From JAHEJJ01 sp965212205 (lineage in GTDB: Bacteria; Bacteroidota; Bacteroidia; Flavobacteriales; Flavobacteriaceae): a DNA stretch of 64,000 nucleotides. Positions within the stretch are counted from its first letter, which is position 1. Every line of letters begins with the position of its first letter. The stretch is taken from assembly GCA_965212205.1 (NCBI GenBank), contig CBDBUX010000011.1:930001-994000 (forward strand), written 5' to 3'. The position numbers and the translations under genes were made by a program. Below, piece by piece: positions 25,670 through 34,707 of this stretch. Under the pieces are notes generated by a model. It was given only the letters and a program-made list of their open reading frames with translations. It had not been told where the DNA came from and made no database searches.

Positions 25670-26764
25670 ATGAAAGCAGGGATCGTGGGCTTACCCAACG
25701 TTGGAAAATCTACACTGTTTAATTGTCTTTCCAATGCGAAAGCACAGAGTGCAAACTTCCCTTTCTGTACTATAGAACCTAATATCGGAGTGGTTAATAT
25801 ACCCGACCCGAGATTGGAGGAGCTCGAGAAGCTGGTGAATCCTGAAAAGGTAATTCCGGCCACTGTTGAGATCGTAGATATTGCCGGCCTGGTTAAAGGC
25901 GCAAGCAAAGGGGAGGGGTTGGGCAACCAGTTTCTGGCTAACATAAGAGAAACCGATGCTATTTTGCATGTTTTGCGCTGTTTTGACGATGATAATGTAG
26001 TTCATGTAGACGGATCGGTGGATCCTGTAAGAGATAAGGAAACTATCGATATGGAGCTGCAGCTTAAGGATCTGGAATCTGTTGAGAAAAGGCTCGACAG
26101 GGTAGGCAGGGCGGCTAAAACGGGAGATAAAGAAGCTCAGAAAGAAGTTGCAGTGCTTTCCCAAATTCATAATGGCCTCGAATCGGGCACCTCAGTACGC
26201 GCGTTGAATATTTCGGAAGAAGACCGCCAGGAATATGTGAATATACTTCAGTTGATCACCGATAAACCGGTACTCTACGTATGTAACGTTGATGAAGCTT
26301 CGGCGGTTAGTGGTAACCAATATGTGAATCAGGTTCAAGAGGCCGTTAAGGATGAAGATGCGGAGATCATAGTACTGGCCGTGGGTACAGAGGCCGATAT
26401 CATGGAGCTGGAGACCTATGAAGAACGACAGATGTTCCTCGAAGATGTGGGATTGGAAGAACCAGGTTCCTCTAAGATGATACGTGGTGCATACAGCCTT
26501 CTAAAACTACAAACGTACTTTACTGCCGGCCCCAAGGAAGTCCGTGCCTGGACTATTCCTATAGGCGCTACGGCCCCACAGGCCGCCGGAGTGATCCATA
26601 CAGACTTTGAAAAAGGATTTATCAGGGCCGAGGTGATCGCGCTGGAAGACTACAAAAAATACGGCAGTGAAGCCAAGGTAAAAGAAGCCGGAAAAATGCG
26701 GATTGAAGGGAAGGACTATGTAGTTAAGGATGGGGATGTGATGCATTTCAGGTTTAATGTATAG
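25670..26764 (+). CDS. ychF: Ribosome-binding ATPase YchF (OBG family)
   Basis: A 364-residue P-loop protein of the OBG/Drg group that prefers ATP over GTP and associates with ribosomes; it is near universal in bacteria. The G1 motif GLPNVGKST lies at 6-14 and G3 is in DIAGLVKGASKGEGLGNQFL near 68. The altered G4 (NVDE instead of NKxD, near 203) explains nucleotide preference. The C-terminal TGS-like domain carries RAWTIPIGATAPQAAGVIHTDFEKGF in parts. It is a monocistronic gene with a promoter at 25641-25648. Confidence 0.96.
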   Translation: MKAGIVGLPNVGKSTLFNCLSNAKAQSANFPFCTIEPNIGVVNIPDPRLEELEKLVNPEKVIPATVEIVDIAGLVKGASKGEGLGNQFLANIRETDAILHVLRCFDDDNVVHVDGSVDPVRDKETIDMELQLKDLESVEKRLDRVGRAAKTGDKEAQKEVAVLSQIHNGLESGTSVRALNISEEDRQEYVNILQLITDKPVLYVCNVDEASAVSGNQYVNQVQEAVKDEDAEIIVLAVGTEADIMELETYEERQMFLEDVGLEEPGSSKMIRGAYSLLKLQTYFTAGPKEVRAWTIPIGATAPQAAGVIHTDFEKGFIRAEVIALEDYKKYGSEAKVKEAGKMRIEGKDYVVKDGDVMHFRFNV

Positions 26765-26905
26765 ACCTAGTAGTGATAAGATTGGCCCGCTGGGCTCCCG
26801 TAACTATCAACAATTACAGTACTTTTATTGTTAATTACTTTCTTTCGGCTGCATTTTGTTTTCTGGGCTAGAATTATATATTAGCAAGGATAATCCCCAA
26901 ATTAT

Positions 26906-28765
26906 ATGGCGCAATCCCAATATACAGAGGAAAATATCCGCTCGCTAGACTGGAAAGAGCATATCCGGATGCGGCCCGGTATGTACATCGGTAAGCTAGG
27001 CGACGGCTCTTCGCACGACGATGGTATCTACATCCTCCTAAAAGAAGTCATCGATAATTGTATCGATGAGTTTGTGATGGGCGCCGGGAAAACCATCGAT
27101 ATTTCTATTCAGGGCGATAAGGTGAACGTGCGCGATTATGGTCGGGGTATACCCCTTGGAAAGGTGGTGGATGTAGTGTCTAAAATGAATACCGGAGGGA
27201 AATACGACACCCGTGCATTCAAAAAATCTGTTGGTCTTAACGGGGTTGGGACCAAAGCGGTGAACGCGCTCTCTGCGTATTTCAGGGTAGAATCTACCCG
27301 GGATGGGAAATCCAAGGCTGCGGAATTCAATACCGGAGAACTTGTGGATGAGGAATTCCTGGAAGAGACCTCCCGCCGGCGTGGCACCAAAGTTACATTT
27401 ACTCCCGATGTCGGAATTTTTAAGAAGTACAAATACCGCAATGAGTATGTGGAACGCATGCTCAAAAACTACGTCTATCTCAATCCCGGACTCACCATTG
27501 TTTTTAACGGGGAGAAATATCATTCGGAAAATGGATTAAAAGACCTTCTGGAAGACCAGAACAGTAAGGAGGATATGCTTTACCCGATCATTCACCTTAA
27601 AGGCAAAGACATCGAACTGGCGATAACCCACAGCAAAACCCAGTACAGCGAGGAATATCAATCCTTTGTTAACGGGCAGCATACTACCCAGGGCGGTACT
27701 CATCAATCGGCTTTCCGCGAAGCTATAGTGAAGACCCTCAGGGATTACTACGGAAAGAATTACGAGTCTTCAGATATACGAAAATCGATTATCGCCGCCA
27801 TTTCTATTAAGGTGATGGAGCCGGTCTTTGAAAGCCAGACCAAAACCAAGTTGGGTTCTACCGAAATGGGAGACGGCTTCCCTACAGTACGTACCTATAT
27901 CAATGATTTTGTCGGGAAACAACTCGATAATTTTTTGCATAAGAATACCGAGGTAGCCGATAGCATTCAGCGTAAGATCATGCAGGCCGAAAAAGAGCGC
28001 AAGGAGTTATCGGGTATCAGAAAACTGGCTCGCGAACGCGCAAAAAAAGCCAGCCTTCACAATAAGAAACTTCGCGACTGCCGTATCCACCTGGGGGATA
28101 TGAAAAACGAAAGAAGGCTCGATTCGACCCTTTTTATCACCGAAGGAGATTCGGCTTCTGGCTCGATCACAAAATCGAGGGATGTTAATACACAGGCGGT
28201 ATTCAGCCTTAGGGGGAAACCCTTGAACTCCTATGGCATGAGCAAGAAAATCGTTTACGAAAACGAAGAGTTTAACCTGCTGCAAGCCGCTTTGAATATC
28301 GAAGATTCGCTAGAGGAACTCAGGTATAACAATATCGTGATTGCTACCGATGCCGATGTTGACGGGATGCATATTCGATTATTGCTCATTACCTTTTTCC
28401 TTCAATTTTTTCCGGAGCTGATCAAAGAGAACCATCTCTATATCCTTCAGACTCCGTTGTTCAGGGTGAGAGACAAAAAGGAAACTATTTACTGTTATAA
28501 TCAGGAGGAAAAATCCACGGCGATCAACAAACTCAAAGGAAAACCTGAGATCACCCGGTTTAAGGGGTTAGGGGAGATCTCGCCCGATGAGTTCAAACAT
28601 TTTATCGGCGATGATATACGGTTAGAGCCCGTGATGCTCGATAAGGCGATGTCAATTGAAGAACTCCTTAAATTCTATATGGGCAAAAACACCCCGGACC
28701 GCCAGGAATTCATAATTGAAAACCTTAAAGTAGAAGTAGATTTAATAGAGGAGAATCAATTGTAA
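26906..28765 (+). CDS. parE: DNA topoisomerase IV subunit B
   Basis: The ATPase subunit of topoisomerase IV, which decatenates daughter chromosomes. The protein has 619 residues. The GHKL ATPase domain shows LLKEVIDNC (catalytic Glu47, Mg-binding Asn51), DYGRGIPLG at 78-86 and GLNGVGTKAVNA. The TOPRIM domain has TEGDSASGS (Glu) and ATDADVDGMH with the Mg-binding Asp pair. It lacks the long insertion of proteobacterial GyrB, which favours ParE. The parC gene starts 22 bases downstream, so the two subunits are co-transcribed. Confidence 0.95.
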   Translation: MAQSQYTEENIRSLDWKEHIRMRPGMYIGKLGDGSSHDDGIYILLKEVIDNCIDEFVMGAGKTIDISIQGDKVNVRDYGRGIPLGKVVDVVSKMNTGGKYDTRAFKKSVGLNGVGTKAVNALSAYFRVESTRDGKSKAAEFNTGELVDEEFLEETSRRRGTKVTFTPDVGIFKKYKYRNEYVERMLKNYVYLNPGLTIVFNGEKYHSENGLKDLLEDQNSKEDMLYPIIHLKGKDIELAITHSKTQYSEEYQSFVNGQHTTQGGTHQSAFREAIVKTLRDYYGKNYESSDIRKSIIAAISIKVMEPVFESQTKTKLGSTEMGDGFPTVRTYINDFVGKQLDNFLHKNTEVADSIQRKIMQAEKERKELSGIRKLARERAKKASLHNKKLRDCRIHLGDMKNERRLDSTLFITEGDSASGSITKSRDVNTQAVFSLRGKPLNSYGMSKKIVYENEEFNLLQAALNIEDSLEELRYNNIVIATDADVDGMHIRLLLITFFLQFFPELIKENHLYILQTPLFRVRDKKETIYCYNQEEKSTAINKLKGKPEITRFKGLGEISPDEFKHFIGDDIRLEPVMLDKAMSIEELLKFYMGKNTPDRQEFIIENLKVEVDLIEENQL

Positions 28766-28787
28766 ATGAGAAACTAAGTCTTTCCGA

Positions 28788-31463
28788 ATGGAAGAGAATG
28801 GAGAAGTGAACGAAAATTGGGAAGAAGGCCAGAATGCCAATGCGGAAACGCTTACCCGGGTAACCGGGATGTATAAGGATTGGTTCTTGGATTATGCCTC
28901 TTATGTGATCCTGGAACGTGCTGTTCCGGCTATAGAGGATGGGTTTAAACCTGTGCAACGCAGGATCATGCATGCTTTAAAGGAGCTCGATGACGGCCGT
29001 TATAATAAGGTGGCTAATGTGGTTGGTCATACCATGCAGTATCACCCTCATGGCGATGCAAGTATTGCCGATGCCATGGTACAGATCGGGCAGAAAGACC
29101 TGCTGATTGATACCCAGGGGAACTGGGGAAACATTCTTACCGGCGATAGTGCCGCCGCATCGCGTTACATAGAAGCCCGCTTGTCTAAATTTGGTCTGGA
29201 TGTAGTTTTTAGTCCGAAAATCACCGAATGGCAGCTCAGCTACGACGGCCGTAAAAAAGAACCGGTGAATTTGCCGGTAAAATTCCCCTTACTCCTTGCA
29301 CAGGGTGCGGAAGGGATCGCCGTTGGGCTTTCCACCAAGATCATGCCTCATAATTTTAATGAGCTGATCGATGCTTCCGTAAAACATCTCAAAGGACAGC
29401 GGTTTAAGCTATTCCCGGATTTCCCAACCGCCGGTATCATCGATGTGACGAATTATAGTGAAGGGAACCGCGGAGGGAAGATCAGGGTACGCGCCAGGAT
29501 CAATCAACTCGACAAGAATACCCTGGTGATCAAGGAGATCCCTTTTACCAGCAATACCTCTTCACTTATAGACTCTATCCTAAAAGCCAATGACAAGGGT
29601 AAGATCAAGATCAAAAAAATAGAAGATAATACAGCGGCAGAAGTGGAGATCCTGGTGCATCTGCCATCTGGGATTTCACCAGATAAAACCATCGATGCCC
29701 TATACGCCTTTACAGCATGCGAATCATCTATTTCGCCTTTGGGTTGTGTAATCGAAGATAACAAGCCGCTTTTTATCGGGGTTAAAGAGATGCTGGTACG
29801 CTCTACCGACAATACGGTTGAATTACTCAAGGCCGAGCTCGAGATCCAGCTTAGCGAACTGGAGGAACAGTGGCACTTTGCTTCCCTAGAACGTATCTTT
29901 ATTGAAAACAGGATCTATAGGGATATAGAGGAAGAAGAGACATGGGAAGGAGTGATCGGAGCTATAGACAAAGGATTGAAACCGCATACAAAGCACCTGA
30001 AACGCCCGGTGACCAAAGAAGATATCGTACGGCTCACCGAGATCAGGATCAAGAGGATCTCGAAATTCGATCTCGATAAGGCGCAGCAGCATATCGAAAG
30101 CCTCGAAGATAAGATCGCTGAGACCAGGCATCATCTGGATAACCTTATAGACTATGCAATAGCTTATTTCAGGGATCTGAAAAAGAAATACGGCAAAGGC
30201 AGGGAGCGGAAGTCGGAGATCCGGATTTTCGATGACATCGAAGCTACCAAGGTAGTGATCCGTAATACGAAACTCTATGTAAATAGGGAGGAAGGCTTTG
30301 TTGGCACCTCACTCAGGCGCGATGAATATGTAACCGACTGCAGCGATATAGACGACATTATTGTATTTACGAAAAGCGGCCAGATGATGGTAACCAAGGT
30401 CGATTCTAAGACTTTTATCGGCAAGAATATCATCCATGTGGCGGTTTTTAAGAAGAAAGATGGGCGAACCACTTATAACATGATCTATAAGCATGGCCGT
30501 GGAGGTTCGAGCTATGTAAAACGATTCAATGTTACCGGGGTCACCCGCGATAAGATCTACGACCTCAGTGGAGGCAAAGCAGGATCGGATGTGCATTACT
30601 TTTCAGCAAACCCTAACGGCGAGGCCGAAATGGTTACCGTTCATCTGCGGCAGTCTGGTAGTATTAAGAAATTAAAATGGGAACTCGATTTTGCCGATGT
30701 GATGATCAAAGGACGGGGATCTAAAGGGAATATCGTGACCAAATATTCGGTGAAGCGCATTGAATTGAAGGAAAAAGGGATATCTACCCTTAAACCACGG
30801 AAGCTTTGGTTCGACGATACAGTTCAAAGGCTCAACACTGATGAAAGAGGGGAATTACTGGGAGAGTTTACCGGTCAGGACCGCTTATTGATCATAAATC
30901 AAAAAGGGGAAGTACGAACTACAATCCCTGAAATCACCATGCGTTTTGAAGATGATATGATTGTATTGGAAAAATGGAAACCCAATAAGCCAATCTCGGT
31001 CATTCATTTCGACGGGGAGAAGGAGCGCTTTTATGTCAAAAGATTTTTGATTGAGAAGGAAGACAAAGCAGAGAAAGTGATCGCCGATCATGCCAAGTCC
31101 TATCTGGAGCTGGTATCCACAGACTGGAGGCCACTGGTAGAACTCGAATTCATAAAACCGAGAGGGAAAGACGCAAAGCCCAATCTACAGGTAGATATCG
31201 AGCAGTTTATCACTATAAAAGGGATCAAGGCCCAGGGAAATCAACTTACTTCCGACAAAGTAAAAAACATCAATATACTGCAACCCTTGCCCTTCGAAGA
31301 ACCCGAGGCGCATGATACACGCGATATCGAGGTGATCGATGAGGAAAACGTTAAGACCGGAGAGCCTGTGGCAGAAAAGCAAACCTCAAAAACCAAGGCC
31401 GCTAAGAAAAAACAGGCTGATGAGGAGTCTGAGTCTTCAGAAGGACAGATTACACTTTTCTAG
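28788..31463 (+). CDS. parC: DNA topoisomerase IV subunit A
   Basis: The DNA-breaking subunit of topoisomerase IV, 891 residues. The catalytic Tyr127 lies in AAASRYIEARL, with the supporting Arg just before it. The quinolone-contact segment reads HPHGDASIADAMV (87-98), so the residue equivalent to E. coli ParC Ser80 is Ala91. The winged-helix and tower domains are followed by a long C-terminal region with repeated strand patterns and a Lys/Glu-rich tail ending in QITLF. It is downstream of parE in the same operon and is convergent with terC. Identification is firm. Confidence 0.95.
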   Translation: MEENGEVNENWEEGQNANAETLTRVTGMYKDWFLDYASYVILERAVPAIEDGFKPVQRRIMHALKELDDGRYNKVANVVGHTMQYHPHGDASIADAMVQIGQKDLLIDTQGNWGNILTGDSAAASRYIEARLSKFGLDVVFSPKITEWQLSYDGRKKEPVNLPVKFPLLLAQGAEGIAVGLSTKIMPHNFNELIDASVKHLKGQRFKLFPDFPTAGIIDVTNYSEGNRGGKIRVRARINQLDKNTLVIKEIPFTSNTSSLIDSILKANDKGKIKIKKIEDNTAAEVEILVHLPSGISPDKTIDALYAFTACESSISPLGCVIEDNKPLFIGVKEMLVRSTDNTVELLKAELEIQLSELEEQWHFASLERIFIENRIYRDIEEEETWEGVIGAIDKGLKPHTKHLKRPVTKEDIVRLTEIRIKRISKFDLDKAQQHIESLEDKIAETRHHLDNLIDYAIAYFRDLKKKYGKGRERKSEIRIFDDIEATKVVIRNTKLYVNREEGFVGTSLRRDEYVTDCSDIDDIIVFTKSGQMMVTKVDSKTFIGKNIIHVAVFKKKDGRTTYNMIYKHGRGGSSYVKRFNVTGVTRDKIYDLSGGKAGSDVHYFSANPNGEAEMVTVHLRQSGSIKKLKWELDFADVMIKGRGSKGNIVTKYSVKRIELKEKGISTLKPRKLWFDDTVQRLNTDERGELLGEFTGQDRLLIINQKGEVRTTIPEITMRFEDDMIVLEKWKPNKPISVIHFDGEKERFYVKRFLIEKEDKAEKVIADHAKSYLELVSTDWRPLVELEFIKPRGKDAKPNLQVDIEQFITIKGIKAQGNQLTSDKVKNINILQPLPFEEPEAHDTRDIEVIDEENVKTGEPVAEKQTSKTKAAKKKQADEESESSEGQITLF

Positions 31464-31616
31464 TTTGAGAATCCTAATTAAAAGCTGCATCAGGACTTCA
31501 AGAATTTTATCATCAGGGGAAATAGCGTTGCTCCATCGGTTACACAATCTGATGGAAGCGTAAATTGAATTGTTGCACAATCCCCGTAAGAACTAAATAC
31601 TTTTCTATTCCCAACA

Positions 31617-32420
31617 TTAACCGGACTTTTTTGGGCTCGCATTTTTTCTCATCTTCATATTGAGAAATTCCACCAGGAGCGAAAATGCGATAGCAAAATA
31701 AAGATAACCCTTAGGGATCACCCCGATCTCTGTGTCGAATACCTTTGTGTGGCTCAGATGTGCGGCCTCGGCAATGAGCATAAATCCTATAAGGATTAGA
31801 AAGGAAAGGGCTAATAACTGCATAGAAGGATGCTCGTTGATGAATTTTCGGATACCATTGGCAAACACCATCATAATGATAATAGAAACGACCACTGCAA
31901 TTACCATTAACACCAGGGCATCTATAGGTTTTTCGCCTATACCATTAGTCATTCCCACGGCCGTGAGTATCGAGTCGATGGAAAAAATGAAATCGATAAT
32001 GATAATCTGAACAATGGCCCGGGACAAACTGGTGAGATTTTTGGCCTTGATACTGTCTTCGTCGTGTGTGGGCATTTCCACTTTTTCGTGGATCTCGGAG
32101 GTACTTTTGTAGAGAAGAAACAGTCCGCCGAAGAAGAGTATTATCGCCTGCCAGCTAACCCCCATGGATAACCAGGAAGTGTTGATATAGTAGAATGGGT
32201 TTTTTAACCCGATAAGGAAGGAAACCGCAAAGAGCAGTATAATCCTCTGTAGCATCGCCAGGAGCAACCCGATATTCGTTGCCTTTTTCTGGTCTTTCTT
32301 AGGTAGTTTATTAGCTGCAATAGAAATAAAAACAATATTGTCGATACCCAGAACGATTTCCAGAAAGGTGAGTGTTAGAAGGGCGACCCAAGCATCGGGA
32401 CTGGTGAGGATGTCAAACAT
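31617..32420 (-). CDS. TerC family integral membrane protein
   Basis: A 267-residue protein with seven hydrophobic segments. The TerC hallmark EIVLGIDNIVFISI lies near residue 21-34, and a second, IIDFIFSIDSILTAVG near 136, supplies the acidic residues thought to bind metal within the membrane. TerC proteins were found through tellurite resistance and some members act in manganese export or in metal loading of secreted enzymes. Here it is not within a tellurite gene cluster. It follows a small lipoprotein gene with one base between them, in the same direction. Confidence 0.92.
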   Translation of the reverse strand: MFDILTSPDAWVALLTLTFLEIVLGIDNIVFISIAANKLPKKDQKKATNIGLLLAMLQRIILLFAVSFLIGLKNPFYYINTSWLSMGVSWQAIILFFGGLFLLYKSTSEIHEKVEMPTHDEDSIKAKNLTSLSRAIVQIIIIDFIFSIDSILTAVGMTNGIGEKPIDALVLMVIAVVVSIIIMMVFANGIRKFINEHPSMQLLALSFLILIGFMLIAEAAHLSHTKVFDTEIGVIPKGYLYFAIAFSLLVEFLNMKMRKNASPKKSG

Positions 32421-32421
32421 A

Positions 32422-32802
32422 TTATTTTATTTTTAGAGCGGTGCCTTTCGATTTGTTCGAACTGCCTACTATCCCATATTCAAAAGTATATGTATCTGCT
32501 GTTGTAGACAAAATTTTCATATGGATCGATTTCTCCTCCGACCTGCTTTGTGGATTTAACTTCCGAACGATGTATTCGCAATTGTTGATCCAGCGCACCT
32601 CAGACGTATCGCTTTTGCCTTTAAAATAGTCGATTTCAATGTCGCCCTGCCTAACGAATGTCGTCGTAACCTTCTGGCCATCGAGTTCAGCTGTAAATTC
32701 GAATGTACCTTCTTTAAAGGCCTGGCAATCGCGTTGAGCTTCGTAACACGAAACTATCAACAAGAGACAAGCTATAGATAGAAACCGGTTTAACATGGCC
32801 AC
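32422..32802 (-). CDS. Small secreted protein or lipoprotein of unknown function
   Basis: A 126-residue protein with a signal peptide and lipobox-like LLIVSC (Cys at 19). The rest forms an apparent small beta-barrel-like domain with an internal Cys pair (DCQAF and NNCEYI). Homologues in flavobacteria sometimes carry the name 'DNA topoisomerase IV' merely because they neighbour parC; nothing in this sequence supports that. It starts the two-gene unit with terC. Confidence 0.75.
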   Translation of the reverse strand: MAMLNRFLSIACLLLIVSCYEAQRDCQAFKEGTFEFTAELDGQKVTTTFVRQGDIEIDYFKGKSDTSEVRWINNCEYIVRKLNPQSRSEEKSIHMKILSTTADTYTFEYGIVGSSNKSKGTALKIK

Positions 32803-32846
32803 AAAATAACGAATTAGGGTCGATATTTCATAGTCCGAATATAGGC

Positions 32847-33224
32847 TTAGGAAGAAGTTGACTTCTTAGCCGACCCTTCAAAGGCTTCAAAACTGCCATC
32901 GTCATAAAAAATAATAATCTTTTTGATCGTTTTCTCCCCGGTCTCAGCACCAGGGTCATCGGATGGTACCGAAGCAGGGCTGGGGGTGAGGACCTTTTTT
33001 TGAGGAAAACTTCCCTTACCATTCAGCAACCAGTAGAGATTTACTTCCGGATAATTCCGTATTACCTTAAGAACGAATTCCAGACTTGGCTTATTTCTTC
33101 CCGTTAGCAGATGAGAGATGCTGGATCGCTGCACACCGATACTGTCGGCAAAAGCAGAGGCAGAAAGACCATAATACTGCAGGATGCGCTCTAGTCGCTT
33201 TATAAACTCTTCATTGTTTACCAT
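32847..33224 (-). CDS. XRE-type helix-turn-helix regulator
   Basis: A 125-residue protein. The first 65 residues are an XRE helix-turn-helix: FIKRLERILQYYGLSASAFADSIGVQRSSISHLLTGRNKPSL in parts, with recognition helix around RSSISHLL. A Pro/Ser-rich linker and a short C-terminal strand pair follow. The gene is divergent from the M14 peptidase across a 191-base or longer region full of palindromes. A perfect 16-base palindrome sits eight bases upstream of its start codon (33232-33247), which suggests that it represses itself. The target set is unknown. Confidence 0.85.
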   Translation of the reverse strand: MVNNEEFIKRLERILQYYGLSASAFADSIGVQRSSISHLLTGRNKPSLEFVLKVIRNYPEVNLYWLLNGKGSFPQKKVLTPSPASVPSDDPGAETGEKTIKKIIIFYDDGSFEAFEGSAKKSTSS

Positions 33225-33231
33225 TGTAACA

Positions 33232-33247
33232 AAAATTGATCAATTTT
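33232..33247. promoter_or_regulatory. Perfect 16-base palindrome, candidate operator
   Basis: AAAATTGATCAATTTT reads the same on both strands and ends eight bases from the XRE start codon. XRE dimers commonly bind such sites to control their own gene. No binding data exist for this gene. Confidence 0.5.
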
Positions 33248-33413
33248 CAGATGTTTATATCCTTAAACCCATCGAAAATTATATAATATAACTTTAAATA
33301 ATAAATATTAAACTGCTGATATATAGATTTATAGCTCTAATATATTGTTCAGCAATAAAAAATTAACAAATCTGTATACACTTGTCGACAAAACACTTTA
33401 AAAACCGCTTCCT

Positions 33414-33427
33414 ATTTGTATACAAAT
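33414..33427. promoter_or_regulatory. Perfect 14-base palindrome, candidate operator
   Basis: ATTTGTATACAAAT is a perfect palindrome lying about 20 bases upstream of the candidate M14 promoter. A related GTATAC core appears at 33374-33379. Either could be a site for the adjacent XRE regulator. Confidence 0.45.
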
Positions 33428-33446
33428 GTAATTAATTTGATAACAA

Positions 33447-33473
33447 TTGTAATTATTTTTGGCTGTACATTTG
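33447..33473 (+). promoter_or_regulatory. Candidate promoter of the M14 carboxypeptidase gene
   Basis: TTG at 33447-33449, 16 bases, then TACATTTG at 33466-33473, which matches TAnnTTTG. Transcription would begin near 33480, which excludes the TTG start at 33416 and supports the TTG at 33494. An ACAATTGT palindrome (33444-33451) overlaps the -33 element. Confidence 0.4.
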
Positions 33474-33493
33474 TGCGAAAGAATACCGACCTC

Positions 33494-34606
33494 TTGAATG
33501 TATCCGACCTATATTATGACTCCATCAGAGAAAGAGATGTCTCAGGCAGATATGTAAATCACCATCATCTCGATTCCTTTCTGAAAAAGCAGCATACAAA
33601 TTGGTCTATTTTTCCGGAAGGAAAATCTGTTGAGGGCAAAACCATTTATTCGCTCGAATTCGGACAAGGGCCGCTGCGCGTTTTGATGTGGTCTCAGATG
33701 CATGGTAATGAAAGCACCACTACCAAGGCGGTTTTCGATCTTGTCAATAGTCTAAGCACCGATACAGAATTTAGCAAGCGCCTTCAAAAAAAGGCTACTC
33801 TCAAAATAATTCCGATCCTCAATCCGGATGGGGCTAACCGTTATACCAGGGTTAATGCCAATGAGATCGACCTCAATAGAGATGCGCAGCAACAAAGTCA
33901 GCCGGAGAGCCGGATATTAAAAGGAATTTATACAGATTTTAACCCGGATTTCTGTTTTAATCTTCACGGCCAGCGCACTATTTATAGCGTGGGCGATTCG
34001 AAACGGCCCGCAACACTGTCGTTCTTATCTCCGGCTGCGGATAATGAAAGAAGCCTCACCACATCTCGGGAAAAGAGCATGAAGTTAATCGCAGCTATGC
34101 ATAAGGAGTTATTGCCTTTCTTAGGTCCTCAGATGGGTCGCTATGATGATAATTATAATCCGGATTGTGTGGGCGATACACTCCATTCTGCCGGCATACC
34201 TACGCTGCTTTTCGAGGCAGGCCACTTTCCTGGGGACTATCAAAGAGAGGAGACACGAAAGTATATGTGGTTTGCCATCCTTACAGCCCTGAATACCATC
34301 GTAAGTGATGGGCTTGATCAGCATTCCATCGAGGAGTACACACGAATTCCTCCGAACCAAAAAAAATACTTTGATATCCTGATCCGGAATGCAGAGCGAT
34401 TGGGGGGAGGTTATAAACCCGGAGAGCATATCGGCATTCTTTATAAGGAAATACTTCGTAATGGCTGTATCGAATTTCACCCGGAAGTGGAAGAAATAGG
34501 CAAATTAACAGGGCGTTTTGGTCATGAGGAATACGATTGCCAATTAGAAAATGACCTCCTCACGCTCAAAGCAGATCCACTGCTGAATTCACTACTTTTT
34601 ACTTAA
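33494..34606 (+). CDS. M14 family zinc carboxypeptidase
   Basis: A metallopeptidase that removes C-terminal residues or acts on cell-wall peptides. From TTG 33494 it has 370 residues; a longer frame from TTG 33416 would lie over the candidate promoter. The first zinc motif H-x-x-E is His70-Gly-Asn-Glu73 in MHGNEST. The substrate-binding DLNRD lies near 136. The third zinc His is in NLHGQRTIYS near 158, and the catalytic Glu is in TLLFEAGHFP near 242. No signal peptide is present in the shorter form, so it would be cytoplasmic. The start is uncertain. Confidence 0.85.
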   Translation: MNVSDLYYDSIRERDVSGRYVNHHHLDSFLKKQHTNWSIFPEGKSVEGKTIYSLEFGQGPLRVLMWSQMHGNESTTTKAVFDLVNSLSTDTEFSKRLQKKATLKIIPILNPDGANRYTRVNANEIDLNRDAQQQSQPESRILKGIYTDFNPDFCFNLHGQRTIYSVGDSKRPATLSFLSPAADNERSLTTSREKSMKLIAAMHKELLPFLGPQMGRYDDNYNPDCVGDTLHSAGIPTLLFEAGHFPGDYQREETRKYMWFAILTALNTIVSDGLDQHSIEEYTRIPPNQKKYFDILIRNAERLGGGYKPGEHIGILYKEILRNGCIEFHPEVEEIGKLTGRFGHEEYDCQLENDLLTLKADPLLNSLLFT

Positions 34607-34659
34607 ATCACAAAATAGGGCTGTTCTTTTACATAATATTCAAAGAAAGCAGATATTTG

Positions 34660-34677
34660 TTACATTAAATATTGTAA
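34660..34677. promoter_or_regulatory. Inverted repeat upstream of the Lrp/AsnC gene
   Basis: TTACA at 34660-34664 and TGTAA at 34673-34677 form an inverted repeat with an eight-base AT spacer, 30 bases before the regulator's start. Lrp/AsnC proteins often bind AT-rich inverted repeats at their own promoters, so it may be an autoregulatory site. Confidence 0.4.
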
Positions 34678-34707
34678 TTTTATTTTTTTACCAAATAATC
34701 TATAGAT

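Noticed and set aside
31464..31616. Small RNA or terminator between parC and terC
   Set aside because: I could find no stable hairpin with a T-run nor a promoter element in these 153 bases.
32422..32802. Calling the small lipoprotein near parC 'DNA topoisomerase IV'
   Set aside because: It has a signal peptide and no topoisomerase motif; the name in databases seems to come from the neighbouring gene.
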